DNA of 64,000 nt, taken from the NCBI GenBank assembly GCA_014773175.1, contig VXCM01002787.1, positions 62,001 to 126,000 on the forward strand. Reading direction: 5' to 3'. How positions within the stretch are numbered: the stretch's first letter is position 1; every line of letters begins with the position of its first letter. The notes beneath the pieces are model-generated. The model worked only from the letters and a program-made list of their open reading frames with translations. It searched no databases and was not told the origin of the DNA. Shown here piece by piece: positions 1 to 12,074 of the stretch. A program made the translations under genes and the position numbers. Source of the DNA: Lucifuga dentata (Eukaryota; Chordata; Actinopteri; Ophidiiformes; Bythitidae).

Positions 1-1516
1 GGTGGAGCCAATCACTCTCCGGGGACAAGCAGTACTCCCACTAAATGTGAAAATGATCAGCGCAAATATCACATGAATCATCGATCACTTTCAGAAAGCA
101 AAATCATCTCAAGGCATCACGATGGACGGAGATGGGAGCGAACGGCTGTGTGGTGGTTTTGCGTGGGGTTTTTGCATACTTTTCCTAAGCTGTCACACAC
201 TTGCGTAGTTTTCTAAAGTGGACAGGATATTACATCATGGCAAGAAAATGTGCTCTTTAATGATAGCAGTAGGAGAGAAAGCGCAGTCTGTACCCGTGAA
301 ACGACCAGCGAAGTAAGGCAATAAAACACAATGGATGTGCCAGCAAAGCACATTCCTGAGGCCAACTCCTGTGCAACCCTGAATGCTAGAGTGGCTGTTT
401 GGTAAAACATCACCAGTACGTTACCAGAACCACAATAATGATGTATAATTCATTACTGTATATGATGTGACCAGGTAGACTTTATTTATTTCTATGGAGA
501 TCTCATTTCACACATAAAGTTTATTTTTTCCATATTATTTTTTCCTTAATTAAGTTTTATTTTTTAATTTTTTCATATGCAAGTGTATTATTGTGGAGAA
601 GAAAGGGAAAAGAGAGGCGCGATTTGCTCTGGTATCACATATAGACACCAACGTCCATCTCCACGGTGACAAGTTTCTGATGCTATAAGACTAGTGCCTG
701 AACATCACATGGCGTGGCGTAGGAGGGGGAGTATGGTGTGTGTGTGTGTGTGTGTGTGTGCATGCATGTGGGGGCGATAAGAAATAAGACAAGGAAAAAG
801 AGTGTCCGTGTGTGGTTAGGAAATGTTGAGAGATGCTGAGAGAGCATCATTACTGCTCTTTAAGAAAAAAAGCTGTGTGATTCAGCAGCATGTCAGGCAA
901 TTTCAAAGGGATGTGTGACTCAACTAATCACATCTCTGACTTCTGATATGCTACAGGGGCCCCTCGTGGTAGCACACACACACACACACATCCATACTTC
1001 ATAAAGCATGACCAAGAAGAAAAGAAGAATACAGACCTTCTCGTCCCACAAACACACACACACAGCACTGTGCCCTGAAACTGAGCTCCATCTTACCAAG
1101 ACCTTCTGTGGATCTATTTAAATTAGTCTGAACGGCGCAATGGGAAAATTAAAGCCTGTGAACACAGCTTATTCACCCAGATTTCAAAACCCAATTACAA
1201 ACACGTGTGTACACACACACACACACACAGTACTGCATTATGAGGCGGTGCTATCATGCCAAAGAAATTTCTTAGATGGAATTATGGAAAAAAAGAAGAG
1301 ATTCTGGATATGAGAAACCATGTCCTCTAGATTGAAGCCAGATTTCAATCAATTTTCCAACCAACTTCTACACATGCAGTCATCTGTCTCCATCTCCTCT
1401 ATGAGACATTCACTACACACAGCCAACCACACACACATGTTCTGAACATTCAGAATATGTCTGAAGGATGTGCATACACATCCTTCCACACATACACGAG
1501 ATGAAATCCATCCTAC
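1..1516 (-). other. macf1: start of the next macf1 intron (runs off the window)
   Basis: Intronic sequence downstream of the last exon in the window, with several CA/GT microsatellites (for example 736-760, 974-989 and 1213-1228). No exon-like content seen. Confidence 0.75.
736..760. repeat. (GT)n microsatellite
   Basis: About 25 bp of uninterrupted GT in the last intron of the window. Confidence 0.95.
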
Positions 1517-1699
1517 CTTAAACTCCTGCAGTTGTTGCTTGATGGTCTCCACCTCTGTGCCAACCATGCCCTGAGCGTTCAGCCCTTCCTCTGCCCTTCC
1601 CAGCAGACCTTGCAGCTCGGACACAAGCCTGTAGAACTCTCGAACCCTCTCAGCAGCATCTTCAATCTGGTCCAGCCTGGCTTGTCCTCGCTCACTCAA
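1517..1699 (-). CDS. macf1: macf1 exon 61, last in window: spectrin repeat
   Basis: 183 bp, 61 codons, phase 0 to 0. It encodes LSERGQARLDQIEDAAERVR, then EFYRLVSELQGLLGRAEEGL and GMVGTEVETIKQQLQEFK. The VGTEVE.I.QQL..FK motif is strictly spectraplakin. Acceptor TTCCAG, donor AAG|GTAGGA. The following exons lie beyond position 1. Confidence 0.96.
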
Positions 1700-2319
1700 C
1701 TGGAAGAGGGAAGAAAAACAGAATTTAAAAAAAAATCATTGATGGGTTTAAACCAATTTAGATTTTAAGCATATGTTTAAAGGACCATACCACCCATTTT
1801 GCATGTTTGAGCCTAATAAATTCAATTTTCTTACATGTAACTTACTGGTTCTTTAATGTAGGCACAAGTCTGATGGAACATGTTCTGAACATAATTCAGT
1901 GAAAGATTTGTGGAAGCTTTCTGCATAAATATTTCTAGTGTGTATGTTGTTTCAAAATGTTTCCTACTCAATGTTTAACAGGCGGCTGCTGATCTTTTTA
2001 TTAAATGACAATGAACTTTATCTTACGAAAAATTTAGTGTACAATTTTTTCCATCTTTTAATCTTATGTCAAGAGCTCATGCATATCTGCTCTGCAAATT
2101 TCATACTGTGGTGAACCCAAAATGCACATCTGTAACTAGCAGATGCTTCTTCATGACCATAATTTCATACTGTTATAAGAAATATGAATTCACAATTGGA
2201 TGAGATCTAATTCAACTTTTCCAATCCCTGTAAAACACTCGACAACTGCAGCAACATTGTCACCAGTAGATCATACAATCGCCAGCATCAAAGTCATCCT
2301 CATTCTCCTCTTCCCTCAC
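1700..2319 (-). other. macf1: intron, 0.62 kb
   Basis: AT-rich. No exon-like content. Confidence 0.7.
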
Positions 2320-2637
2320 CTTGCCGGCCTGTCGGTTCAGAGCCTCCGTCTCCCTCCTGAGAGCCAGGAGGTCGGGGGAGGAACCCTCTCTGCGCAGCAT
2401 TGTTGTGCATTCTGATCTGTGTCCCTCCAACTCTGTCCTGAGGTTGGCCAGACGGGACAGGAAGCCCCGCAGGGCATCAGCCTGAGATGCCAGGGAGTCC
2501 GCATCACGGCCCACGGGGCTGAGGGAGTCCAGCTCATCATCAAGGTCGGCAAGGCATGAGAAGACATCCCGCACATGAGACTGGACCTCACTGATGCCCT
2601 GCAGCCGAGACTCCAGGGAGGAGCAGCACTGCTCGAT
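2320..2637 (-). CDS. macf1: macf1 exon 60 in window: spectrin repeat, full length
   Basis: 318 bp, 106 codons, phase 0 to 0, one full repeat. It encodes IEQCCSSLESRLQGISEVQS, HVRDVFSCLADLDDELDSLS, then PVGRDADSLASQADALRGFL and ends EALNRQAGK. Acceptor TTATTAG, donor AAG|GTGAGG. Confidence 0.95.
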
Positions 2638-4004
2638 CTAATAAAGGAAGAAGAGAATGACAGATCAATAAGGAAAGGGCAGATGAGGTGAAAAAGCAGT
2701 TCAGCCTTTTCATTTGCCTCCTTTGATTGGTTAACTTGAAAAAATTACCTCCCTATAATTTTTACCAGCTGAAATAATGTATACACTTCAATCAGTTATT
2801 CAAATATGTCATCCTATCAATTTAAGGCAATTTAATTTCTAAAATCTAAACAACACTGTTTTTAATCTATTTAACACTCTACAAAGTCAGACCTGAAACT
2901 ATGAATGAACAGGCTGAATGAGCAAGTTCATGTTTTGGGACATTATCTGGCTATTACATTTTAAAGATATTTGGGGATATCAGCGCATTATATTATCACA
3001 AAGCAAGCAACCGAACCTGAATGTGATAAAACAAAAGAACAAGCAAAACTAGATTTTGCTGGTGCAGGTACACGAATGACACAATAGGAGCATTATCTAA
3101 GAAGAGGCAAATGACGTGAAACCTGATATGCTCGCTGGATTCATTGCTCACAGCACAGCAACACAGCAAGTCTATTCTCAGCTTTCTCTAATATGAAACA
3201 ATGACCTCAGATCAATATTTCATAACTTTTAATAAATATCTCAGTTAATTAGAATTTGATCTGATGGTTTTGATCTTTTTGATCTACAGTATAAACTCCA
3301 CTGATTGGTGTGCCCTTAAATGGAATATTTGGAAAGTGGATAGCAGAAAATGGCTGCAGAACTTTGCTATAGGATTCGCAATGACCATATATGACTACTG
3401 TAACTGAAATAGCTAAACTCTTCTGACAGCTTTAGATGTTCTGCTCTCGCTCAAAGTAGACACCTGTCTACTTAGCACCACACAAGCACACACACACACC
3501 CCTCTGGTATGCATAGTTCCTACTGTTGCAGATCTCTTCACTCAAATCTGCATAAATAGTAGGTGTTCCATTAACTTAAAGTTCTCACATCTTTCATCAT
3601 TCCCTGCTTCTCCTTTTGTTTTTGTGAAGTCAAGTATATTTTGCACATTCACTAGTTTTCAAGAAAAATCGCTGATCAAATTTGTGAAACATAAGTATGG
3701 CAGACAAGTTAAGAAAAGTTTGAAAGTAAGTGACAAAGAACTAAACAAGCCACTTTCCTCTCATCAGAGCACTGTAGAAAGTGTTTTTATACCCACTAAT
3801 TCAAAACATGAACATATGCTCTTACAGACTAAAATGTACAATGTGTTAATTCTTTTGGCAGACATAATCATTTGTAGTTCTGAAACATTACATTTGGCTT
3901 TGATGACCAATAAACTTTACAATTGAGTTCCACTTGTAATAAAAAAAACGCCCTACATACTTCCAGTCCTAGTCTGTATCTTGGACTATGACCCTGCTTC
4001 TCAC
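2638..4004 (-). other. macf1: intron, 1.4 kb
   Basis: AT-rich. A 100-codon open frame on the plus strand near 3624-3926 lacks any recognisable similarity. No exon-like block on the gene strand. Confidence 0.65.
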
Positions 4005-4211
4005 CTTCTCAGTAACGTTTCCATACTCCTTCTCTGTGTCTTGAACCTGATGCTGCAGCCTCTGTGCCCCCTCGGTGCTGCCCTCTGGTGTCTGAGGTGC
4101 ATCCTGCACCAGACCCTGGACCAGGTCTTTGAGGTAGACCACCTGTGGCTGTAGGGACCTCAGGCCCTCCTGCTGACTTCTTAGCCGCTCCAAGCTCTTA
4201 GCACTGCATGC
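4005..4211 (-). CDS. macf1: macf1 exon 59 in window: spectrin repeat
   Basis: 207 bp, 69 codons, phase 0 to 0. It encodes ACSAKSLERLRSQQEGLRSL, then QPQVVYLKDLVQGLVQDAPQ and ends KEYGNVTEK. The ACS.K.LE.L..QQ motif matches human. Acceptor TTTCAG, donor AAG|GTGAGA. Confidence 0.94.
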
Positions 4212-4358
4212 CTGAAAGTGAGAGAAATAATCAGGAATCACGTTTGTGTTTATCTGATCTACACAGTAACCATATATTACTACTGTCAGCGCTGTAATGG
4301 TCTTGTCGGAAGAATGATGAAATAAAAAAATGATCATTTGAAAAATGTTTTTCAGTAC

Positions 4359-4547
4359 CTGAGGCCCAAGAGCCTCCTGGACTTCAATCTGGTGCTTGGC
4401 AGCCTCCAGCCTTCTGTCCACAGCCTGTCTCCCCTCCTCAAACTCTTTCAGGCGGCTAGCCAGTTCTTCCAGCTGGGATGTGCGGTTATGGAGTCTCTCC
4501 GCCAGTCCGTCCACCCTGCGGTTCAGCTGAGCCTTCTCATCTCGGAC
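4359..4547 (-). CDS. macf1: macf1 exon 58 in window: spectrin repeat
   Basis: 189 bp, 63 codons, phase 0 to 0. It encodes VRDEKAQLNRRVDGLAERLH, then a helix with LASRLKEFEEGRQAVDRRLE and ends IEVQEALGPQ. Acceptor GCTATAG, donor CAG|GTACTG. Confidence 0.94.
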
Positions 4548-4835
4548 CTATAGCAAATGAGTTTACATGACAGCAATTTAGTTTTCAAAATTCATTTTAT
4601 GTATAACTTTAAAACAGAATTAAACAACAAAAGCCTACACCCCACACACCATTTATAGGAGTGTTGTCTCCAATTATTGTTGACATTTTAAAATAAAACT
4701 AACACATCTACAGTAATTAATGCTCAATAATTAAGCAGTAAGTATATCAAAACAACAAAGCAGAGGAAGCTTAATGACCTGCTGCAATACAGCACATGTA
4801 GAAATGTGTCAAACCACACTAAGTACAGTAGGTAC

Positions 4836-5434
4836 CTCTTCCTCTCCAACACGGCATTGCTCCAGCAGCTGATCAGCTGCAGTATTGAAGGCTTCGAGGA
4901 GGGGTTGTCGTCTATCAAGGTCCATTGACAGACCTCGGGCCTTCTGCAAAACTTCATCTAGAGACGTCAGCTCCAGTGATGGCTGGATTCCTCCATCCTT
5001 CTCTTCACACTCTGTTAACCATGGTATGAGCTCACTTTTATGCTGCTGGTAGGTTTCTGCTTTGCTCAGGGTATTTTTGAGTTTATTCTGATGATCTGAG
5101 ATTCTCTGGTTTAGCCCATCCCAATCCTGCCGTAAGGTGGACAGTTTGGACTGTAAGGCAGACCGCTCATCTCCACCTGCGGGGAGAGTAACGAGCAGTG
5201 AGGCCCCCTCGGCTTGGATGAGCTCATAAGAACCTCGTTGACTGGCAACCCCACGCTGGAGCTCATATGTTTGAGCTAACAGGGAGTGGATGGCCGCTGG
5301 CTGGCAGGGGAGAGAATCAGTGGATGATACTCTGGTGTCTGCCTGGTTGTCCAGCCAGGAGCGCAGCTCCTCAAACATCTGCTGGAACTGCTGTGTGGAC
5401 GACAGGGCGGCCTGCAGCTGAGACAGACCATCAG
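4836..5434 (-). CDS. macf1: macf1 exon 57 in window: long spectrin-rod exon, nearly two repeats
   Basis: 599 bp, one-base phase in, phase 0 out; unusually long for the rod. It encodes DGLSQLQAALSSTQQFQQMF, EELRSWLDNQADTRV, a second repeat with YELIQAEGASLLVTLPAGGD and LIPWLTECEEKDGGIQPSLE, and ends CRVGEEE. The ALASTQQFQQMF motif matches human MACF1. Acceptor TTTCTAG, donor GAG|GTACCT. Confidence 0.95.
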
Positions 5435-6070
5435 CTAGAAAAAACAAAGCAGAGCGGAGAGGCATTAGAAACATAAACACTGAAATCCTATTTTAAACAA
5501 AATTGACAAATAGGACAAGGTTTTTTGTTGTACTTGTGGATTTGTTAGTGCAGTTATTGTTATATTCAAAACAATTTTCCCATTACAATGTGAAAAAAAG
5601 TCTGAAATGTGATTTTTAATTGGCGACATCAAAACTTTACCAATGAATCCAAATTAATGGGTCATTATCCCACACAGTAAATACAGTACAGCACAAGCAG
5701 GAGAGAGTAGCAAGCAGTTAACACAGTTTAGCATGTTAACTTCAATGGATCAGACAAAACTACTGCTACTTTGAAAAAAAAAATGGGGGGGTAGGGGGGA
5801 CTTTTGGTTAATAAAAGTGCATGCTAGCTTTCTTTCCAACATGAACAAATGATTAAAAAAAAAAACTAGATTTTCACATTTTCACTGTTGCTTGTAATTC
5901 CATAGAAACAAAAAAAATGGTATTTTATCATTAAAAGCCAACATAGTAGCTTACCAAACATGTCTCAATTGCTGACTGAGTGCCTCAAATATATGTTAAG
6001 AAAGTTAAAGGAGTCATAAAGGAACTCCACTAAACAGCACTGGCATAATATCAACCACAAGTCCACCCAC
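5435..6070 (-). other. macf1: intron, 0.64 kb
   Basis: AT-rich with short A-runs. Nothing exon-like. Confidence 0.7.
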
Positions 6071-6347
6071 CAGCACGCTCTTCCAAACTCTTCAGTGGGC
6101 CGCTCACGCTCTCCAGTCGTTTCTTCAGCTCTTCCTTCAGGTATGGTTCAGCTATGACAGCACTCAGCTCCTGGCAAAGCCTCTCAGCCTCTGCCAGCTC
6201 AGTCCGTCGTCTCTCGAGCTCTGAACGGATCTCTCCGGTTTCCTGCAGGCGACGTTTCAGCGCCTCAGGCTGGGCACTTAGTGAGGCCTGACCATCCAGC
6301 CGATCGCTCAGACCAGATATGCTGGAAGAGAGCTCTCTCAGCAAGGT
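6071..6347 (-). CDS. macf1: macf1 exon 56 in window: spectrin repeat
   Basis: 277 bp, phase 0 in, one base out. It encodes TLLRELSSSISGLSDRLDGQ, then SLSAQPEALKRRLQETGEIR and a helix with EPYLKEELKKRLESVSGPLK. The QYLK.ELKKRLE motif is conserved. Acceptor TGCCCAG, donor G|GTGGGT. Confidence 0.95.
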
Positions 6348-6747
6348 CTGGGCAGGAGGGAATGAGAGCAAAGGCAGAGCATTACAAAATTATGCTGTCA
6401 TGATTCTGATGTAGTATCCAAAATCAGTAAATTATTGTAAATATTCTAATATTCTAATATTCCTGCCTTTTGAAACTGAGGATCACTCTACTTCAGAATC
6501 AAAATTTGACTTTGTACTATTGTTACTGGGATGTTGACAAGTTAAATACGCAAAGTTGGTCTCACATACAACTTAAAAAGGAATAAATCAAGTCTGGCAA
6601 AAACATCAGAAAAACAGCTCACGCACACTGTTTCCCAATTGCATCCATATAACATTTGACAGCTAAATGCATTCAAGCAACATGGCAAACTTGCCCTTAC
6701 AGGACGCTAGCATTACTAGCAGTACTCCAACTGTATATATATCTTAC

Positions 6748-6975
6748 CTGGTAGCGTTCACTGGTTCCCTGTGCCTGGTCGATGTGATCTGACCTCTGGG
6801 TCAGTCGGCTTGTCAGGTCTTCCCACTGCTGGGAGATGGAGCTCAGCTCAGTGCGCACCTCTGCCAAGTCCTTGAGGTCCTGGGGAGAGTCACCAGTTTG
6901 GGACAGGATGCCGTCGGCAGACTGGGTAAGCTGGTCAAACTGCGACCGGCGGGTCTCAAACTCACGCAGCATAAA
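6748..6975 (-). CDS. macf1: macf1 exon 55 in window: spectrin repeat
   Basis: 228 bp, 76 codons, phase 0 to 0. It encodes FMLREFETRRSQFDQLTQSA, then DGILSQTGDSPQDLKDLAEV and ends GTSERYQ. Acceptor CTTCCAG, donor CAG|GTAAGA. Confidence 0.95.
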
Positions 6976-7442
6976 CTGGAAGAAAGAGGAGGGACGAGAG
7001 GGCATCAGTGCATACACTCATAAACACAAACATGATGATACACAAATATCAGACACAAGACATGGGAGATACAGTCTCTCATTAAAAATCAATGACATTA
7101 AATAATTATTCTGTCTTATTATGTATCGTGTTTTGAGGTATTTTCTTATCTTCAGTAATAACTTGGTTTCATGACTGCGGTGGATTTATGAGTTGAAATC
7201 AATACATGTTCGACAGTCTATCTAATAAAATCACTGAAAGAGCAGTGATTATTATTCATTTAATGTACAGAACTATGAATCAATGTTTATTTCATTCAGT
7301 GGTTTTGCTTGGTGTAGTTCTCCTCAAGCTGGTGTTATTTTACCACATTCTGTGTGTGTGTATGTGTGTTTGCACCCATTTATATGTGTCGTACGTGTGC
7401 TTGCAATCATCTTTGATTCTGTATGCAGTCTCCGCCACCTAC

Positions 7443-7642
7443 CTGCACTTGCTGTTTCTGTGTGTTGAGCATGTTGGGGTCGATACTCAGAGGTCCCAGC
7501 ACACTCATCATCAGCTCCTTCTCTCTCAGCCATGGGCCAAGCTGATTGGCTGCTGAGGCAAAGCTGCCCAACCTATCCGCACAAGTCTCCAGCTCAGTCT
7601 GCCTCTGTGCTGCAGTCTGACTGGCCTTTTGCCAGCGAGTGT
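7443..7642 (-). CDS. macf1: macf1 exon 54 in window: spectrin repeat with invariant PNMLN block
   Basis: 200 bp, one-base phase in, phase 0 out. It encodes [20 protein letters not shown], then [20 protein letters not shown] and [19 protein letters not shown]. The last block is nearly invariant in MACF1 and dystonin. Acceptor CCCCAG, donor CAG|GTAGGT. Confidence 0.97.
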
Positions 7643-8621
7643 CTGGGGAAAAGGCCAAGTGAGGCGGAGAGAGAGAACGCACACCATATTCAAAATGTTC
7701 TGTAGCCATATTTCATTCATATACTGAAAAAAAGGATTGAGTCGTCACATTTTGTCAAAGTTTGTTATACAGTTGGACAACAAAAGCGTAACAATGAATG
7801 TAATTGGAACTCAAAAATGTAGCAGTAACACCAATCTCCTTGATTTAAACTTCTCAGTCAAACAGTAACATAAGAGTTAGACGTTTTTCTTCCTCTGTCG
7901 CCTCCTCTCCTCTCTGACTCATGTTCTGGGCATTCAGCAGTGTCTGGGTTGAAGAGAGGCATTATGAAATATGAAATATAAAAGCACCCTGCTTGGATTT
8001 CACCTTAAGTATTTCTGTCTGTTTAGCTCATAGGACGCCCTGGTAAAAATATCCAGTATAAGAGGGAACAAATCGCTCTGACAGGAACACTGCCTACTCT
8101 CTCTGGATAACACTGATCTAAGTTTCTCACAATCTCTATAAAACATTATTATAAATTCTGAGGCGCTATGCTACTTTTCTTTGAAAATCAGCATAGGAAA
8201 ATGCATCACTTCTTTACTTTTTTTCCCCCATTATTGAGACTCTGTAATGTTTCTCAACTATTTCTATAACTGATCTTTTATTGAAATGTCTGCCTCAGTC
8301 ATCATCAGGTAACAAACTCAAGTATCCCTTAGGCAATGCTTGTTCATTCTCTGTTTCACTAACATGCATTTTGTATGTCCTGTACATGTGACCTCCACAT
8401 GTCTTCCTCAGGCTCTAAAACAATATTTAGTTTTTATGATAGCTCCACCTACATACTTTTCTTTATAAAATCTGCAAAGACTCCCTGTCTGTTTGCCTGT
8501 GCCCCACCAGCATACTCTGGTTTATGTCTCTGGGCATCTGCTTTAGCAGAGACAGAGTTCTTCAAATGATCCCATTAGTAGGTTTATTGTCTTCAGATAC
8601 ATTTTCAATGAAAGCACAGAC
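7643..8621 (-). other. macf1: intron, 1.0 kb
   Basis: AT-rich. No exon-like block or repeat of note. Confidence 0.7.
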
Positions 8622-8751
8622 CTATCTCTTGCAGCTGCTGTCTCCATGTGTCTGCCTCAGGAGAGTCAGGGTTATTAGCAATCAGCTTCCTCAGTATGCT
8701 CTTTAGCTCCTCCACCTTCCCAGAATGCTCAGCCAGCTCCGATAGGAGAAC
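8622..8751 (-). CDS. macf1: macf1 exon 53 in window: spectrin repeat
   Basis: 130 bp, phase 0 in, one base out. It encodes VLLSELAEHSGKVEELKSIL, then RKLIANNPDSPEADTWRQQL and QEI. Acceptor TTTTCAG, donor G|GTCTGT. Confidence 0.95.
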
Positions 8752-8926
8752 CTGAAAAAGGAGCGAGAGAAGAAGAAAAGGGTGAATTCAATAGGTGAAA
8801 CTAAACCGTATGTCACCATTGAAATTTTCAATTATTAAGACTGTTTTTTAAGAACAGAGCAAGGTTATAGAGATCAATTCAGTAGATGCTGTTGTGTGTT
8901 TAACTGGGGAAAAGAAAGGGTCTTAC

Positions 8927-9165
8927 CTTGTTCTCCTTGGCCTGGGCATGTATCACCTCTGGTTTGGAGGGGGAGGCAGTCTGTCCCTGTTTCAGGCTGT
9001 GTTCCCTGTCTGTTATCCAGCTATTAAGCTCCTCAGTACCCTGCCTGGCCTTCTGCCTCAGCTCTAGCGAGGCCTGCTGACGCCCGTAACGCTCCTTCAT
9101 CTCCGTGCCCAGAGCCTCGTATCGGGTGTTCACATCAGACACTGCTACCTGGAGCTCTGTCAGGT
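8927..9165 (-). CDS. macf1: macf1 exon 52 in window: spectrin repeat
   Basis: 239 bp, one-base phase in, phase 0 out. It encodes DLTELQVAVSDVNTRYEALG, then a helix with GRQQASLELRQKARQGTEEL and LNSWITDREHSLKQGQTASP, ending AQAKENK. Near-identical to human MACF1 as remembered. Acceptor CTTTTAG, donor AAG|GTAAGA. Confidence 0.96.
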
Positions 9166-9425
9166 CTAAAAGCACAAAGACAGAACAAGAAAAAATTGCT
9201 TAGTGCACAGGGATAGAAGAGAGGTAAGAGAAAATTAGTTTTGTTGTGTTAAGCGGATAAAGTAGCATAGATCAGGGAGGTCTGGATAAGAACAATTCTG
9301 TAGGTCCTGACATTGTCTTTTTAAAAACTGAACTCATTTTTCACTGATGTTTTGAATGGATAAAAAGCTGATGAAGACATAAGACAGTCTAGGAGACAGG
9401 AAACAGTAAAACACAAAAAAGTTCT

Positions 9426-9439
9426 GAGAGAGAGAGAGN

Positions 9440-9475
<36 letters not shown>
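9426..9475. repeat. (GA)n microsatellite with one N
   Basis: About 50 bp of GA with an undetermined base at 9439. On the gene strand it is (CT)n starting some 11 nt after the donor of the 63-bp exon. Confidence 0.95.
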
Positions 9476-9479
<4 letters not shown>

Positions 9480-9486
9480 AGCTCAC

Positions 9487-9549
9487 CTTTACAGGTGTGA
9501 ATGCCATTGACACTGCTGGGATTAGTGGAGCCATTGACTTGAGGAGCAC
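9487..9549 (-). CDS. macf1: macf1 exon 51 in window: small 63-bp exon, likely cassette
   Basis: 63 bp, one-base phase at both ends, so skipping preserves frame. It encodes APQVNGSTNPSSVNGIHTCK, a low-complexity Ser/Asn/Gly linker in the rod followed by DLTE in the next exon; the mammalian counterpart also reads ...VNG...HTCKDLTE. Acceptor CTCCCAG, donor AAAG|GTGAGC. (CT)n repeats lie on both sides. Confidence 0.92.
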
Positions 9550-9551
9550 CT

Positions 9552-9587
<36 letters not shown>

Positions 9588-10176
9588 ACTGAGAGCAGCA
9601 CTACAACACACCCATGTATGCATACACGCACACATGCAAACAGGACCAGTGATACCTTAAAAGTGTCAACACATGCACAACACATATGACACAAGTTCTC
9701 AATATCATCAAAAAAATCTCTCAACCTCACAAATACTTCAGTGCACATGGAGCTCAATGATGTTTGATAAAAGTCATGGAAACAGACAACAGCGGGGAAA
9801 AGACATGAGGTGGCTATAATATATAGCAAATGGACAAAACAACAGGAAAACCTGACAATCTAATTAAATCTGTTAGAATAGATGGGCAACCTTTGTGAAC
9901 TGTGTAATGTTTTGCTGAGTAGTGTTGATTCAACGTCATGTAAATCTGACACCTTAGCTGTACCAAAGCAGATTGTATGACAACAATATTTGCTACTGCA
10001 AAATGTGACCACTTTAAAATATTGTGCCCATTGTTCTCTGTCCATGAATTGTTTTAATGCTTGTGCTTTTCAGGACAAATTATTCTAGAAAACCCTACAC
10101 CTTGTGGAAATCTCACCAGCAGTCTCACCAAAACACAAATTGTTTGGCAGTATTTCCATCCTCCCATTCGTCTTAC
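9550..10176 (-). other. macf1: intron, 0.6 kb, ending in a (CT)n tract
   Basis: On the gene strand its last 30 or so bases are (CT)n, the polypyrimidine tract of the following 63-bp exon. No exon-like content elsewhere. Confidence 0.75.
9554..9582. repeat. (GA)n microsatellite forming a polypyrimidine tract
   Basis: GA on the plus strand, which is (CT)n on the gene strand directly upstream of the CCCAG acceptor of the 63-bp exon. Confidence 0.95.
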
Positions 10177-10288
10177 CCGTCTTGATCTGGGGAGCGGTGA
10201 TGTCGATGATGAGGGACTCCAGCTCCGAGCCCGTCTTGTTGAGCTCCTGAACTCTCGATCCCTGAGACTCCCAGTCATTCAGCAAGTC
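10177..10288 (-). CDS. macf1: macf1 exon 50 in window: spectrin repeat
   Basis: 112 bp, phase 0 in, one base out. It encodes DLLNDWESQGSRVQELNKTG then SELESLIIDITAPQIKT. The IIDITAP.IKTGKT motif precedes the small cassette exon, as in mammalian MACF1. Acceptor CCTGCAG, donor G|GTAAGA. Confidence 0.94.
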
Positions 10289-10503
10289 CTGCAGGAAAAA
10301 TTTAATAAGTTTTAGTGGGTTGCTGAGGTCACTTTAAAAGCAAAAGCGCCTGATGCAGGGATTAAACTTCAGACATTTTTGTAGCAGGAAAGTTGCTACG
10401 ACTCAGCAACCCAAACTCCTTCCTTTTTGCCCATATTTCATTATAAATAAATTCTGAAACATAACAAACACATACATGTAGACATCCACTCACTCACACA
10501 CAC

Positions 10504-10660
10504 CTTAAGCTGCTGGACTCTTCTCTGCAGTCCCTCTGTGTTTAGGCTGGCCTCTTTCAGTGACAGGTGGTCCTGTGTTGTCTGAAGCCACCTGAGGAGG
10601 GAGCCAGAGAGGCCACGGAACTGAAGCAACTGCTGCTCACAGGCCTGGATGGCAGCAAAC
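10504..10660 (-). CDS. macf1: macf1 exon 49 in window: spectrin repeat
   Basis: 157 bp, two-base phase in, phase 0 out. It encodes FAAIQACEQQLLQFRGLSGS, then LLRWLQTTQDHLSLKEASLN and ends QRRVQQLK. Acceptor CACACAG, donor AAG|GTGTGT. Confidence 0.92.
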
Positions 10661-12074
10661 CTGTGTGAGGACAGCAGAGAGAAGGGGAGGCAGAAAAGAA
10701 GGGAGGACAAGGTGGTTTCAGAAAGGGGCAGAGGGGAAAGATGTAAGTGAAAGAAGAGGAACGAGTGATGGAGGAGGGCAGAGGAAATGAAGTGAATTCA
10801 TCTCAGATCTAATTTCAGTGTTTTCAGCGCACAGTGATGTGCTCATATAATCTCTATTAAGGTGGCTTGACATTGCATTATTCTCTGAAAAAGAAACAAC
10901 AAACAAATAAAGCACCATTGACAGGGAACATTAAAAGTCCATATTTGCTCTGGGACAGCAGTAACACAGTTTTGACCTTTCTCTTTGTATGTGATTCGCC
11001 TCAAGCTACGGTTTGAAAAGCTCTGACTGCTCGTAGACAAAACCACTCTGAGTGGTCATCTGGCATGGAACGATATCATTATCATGCTTCTATTTTTCCC
11101 CGTATGGATTTGAGGCTGGGAGTTATCCGAGAACCTTTTATAGGACGGACAATGAGCCAAGTCCACACTGCTTATATTAGCACCCAGACACACTCATCAG
11201 CTCACACTGATATACACACACACAGACACAAACACTACCAGAGACGTGCACAAACACACTCGACTTGTTAACAAATTTCTGTGAAATATCATGCACACAG
11301 AAACTAATCCCCTGGGTCATGTTCAGTATATTCTGCGTGTGATCTCAGCCACAAGGTTACTAAGATGAAAACCTATTAACACCTCTGTTCAGATTCTATG
11401 TTTGTGATTTAGTAATAAATAATTAACCTTATCTCTTTCTGTCTGATCCAGCGAATAAAGCATACGTACGAGGCAGTCTTTATTCATAGTTTTATGAGAC
11501 TGTCTCACCAAACTCCAGTATAACCCAATATAGCTGTACCAGACTGATGGTATTTATAAATTCCCAAAGCTCTGCTGACAGGGTACAAGTGCGGCTGCTC
11601 ACTGGTACAAAGTCAAAGAGGTTGGCATGGCAACTGGTACTACATGAAGATTCCAAATTTAGGAGGCAAATTTTGGAATTGTCAGTAGCACAGTCTGCTC
11701 TGTAGAGCCAGTCACAGTGTCCGTTTCATGGACAGTCTTATGTTAAGATTTGCTCATTTTGACTCTCTAGCTGCCTCTGAAGGTTAACTGGTTTGGTATC
11801 AGTGTGAAATGAATTGGCTCCTGTCATATTTCAGCACTGAAGGGGACTAAATACTGTGACTGAAATGTTGATAAAATCCTAAAAGCTTTGAATGCCCCCT
11901 TGTGGAGTTTAAGGTGAGCTGCAACTGAATTGGCTTTGCTAAAATGTTTAGTTTTCAAGATAAATATAAGTAACAAACTTATGACTATTTAAATTTTATA
12001 GTAAAAAAAAATACATCTTACTGGAGCAACTACACAAAAATAAAAGTTAAATTTAAATCTGTTAAAATTGTTAC
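10661..12074 (-). other. macf1: intron, 1.4 kb
   Basis: Contains CA-rich simple sequence near 11180-11260. No coding block with splice support is seen. Confidence 0.7.

Noticed and set aside
3624..3926. 100-codon plus-strand open frame
   Set aside because: AT-rich intron sequence, no splice or promoter context and no recognisable domain; probably chance.
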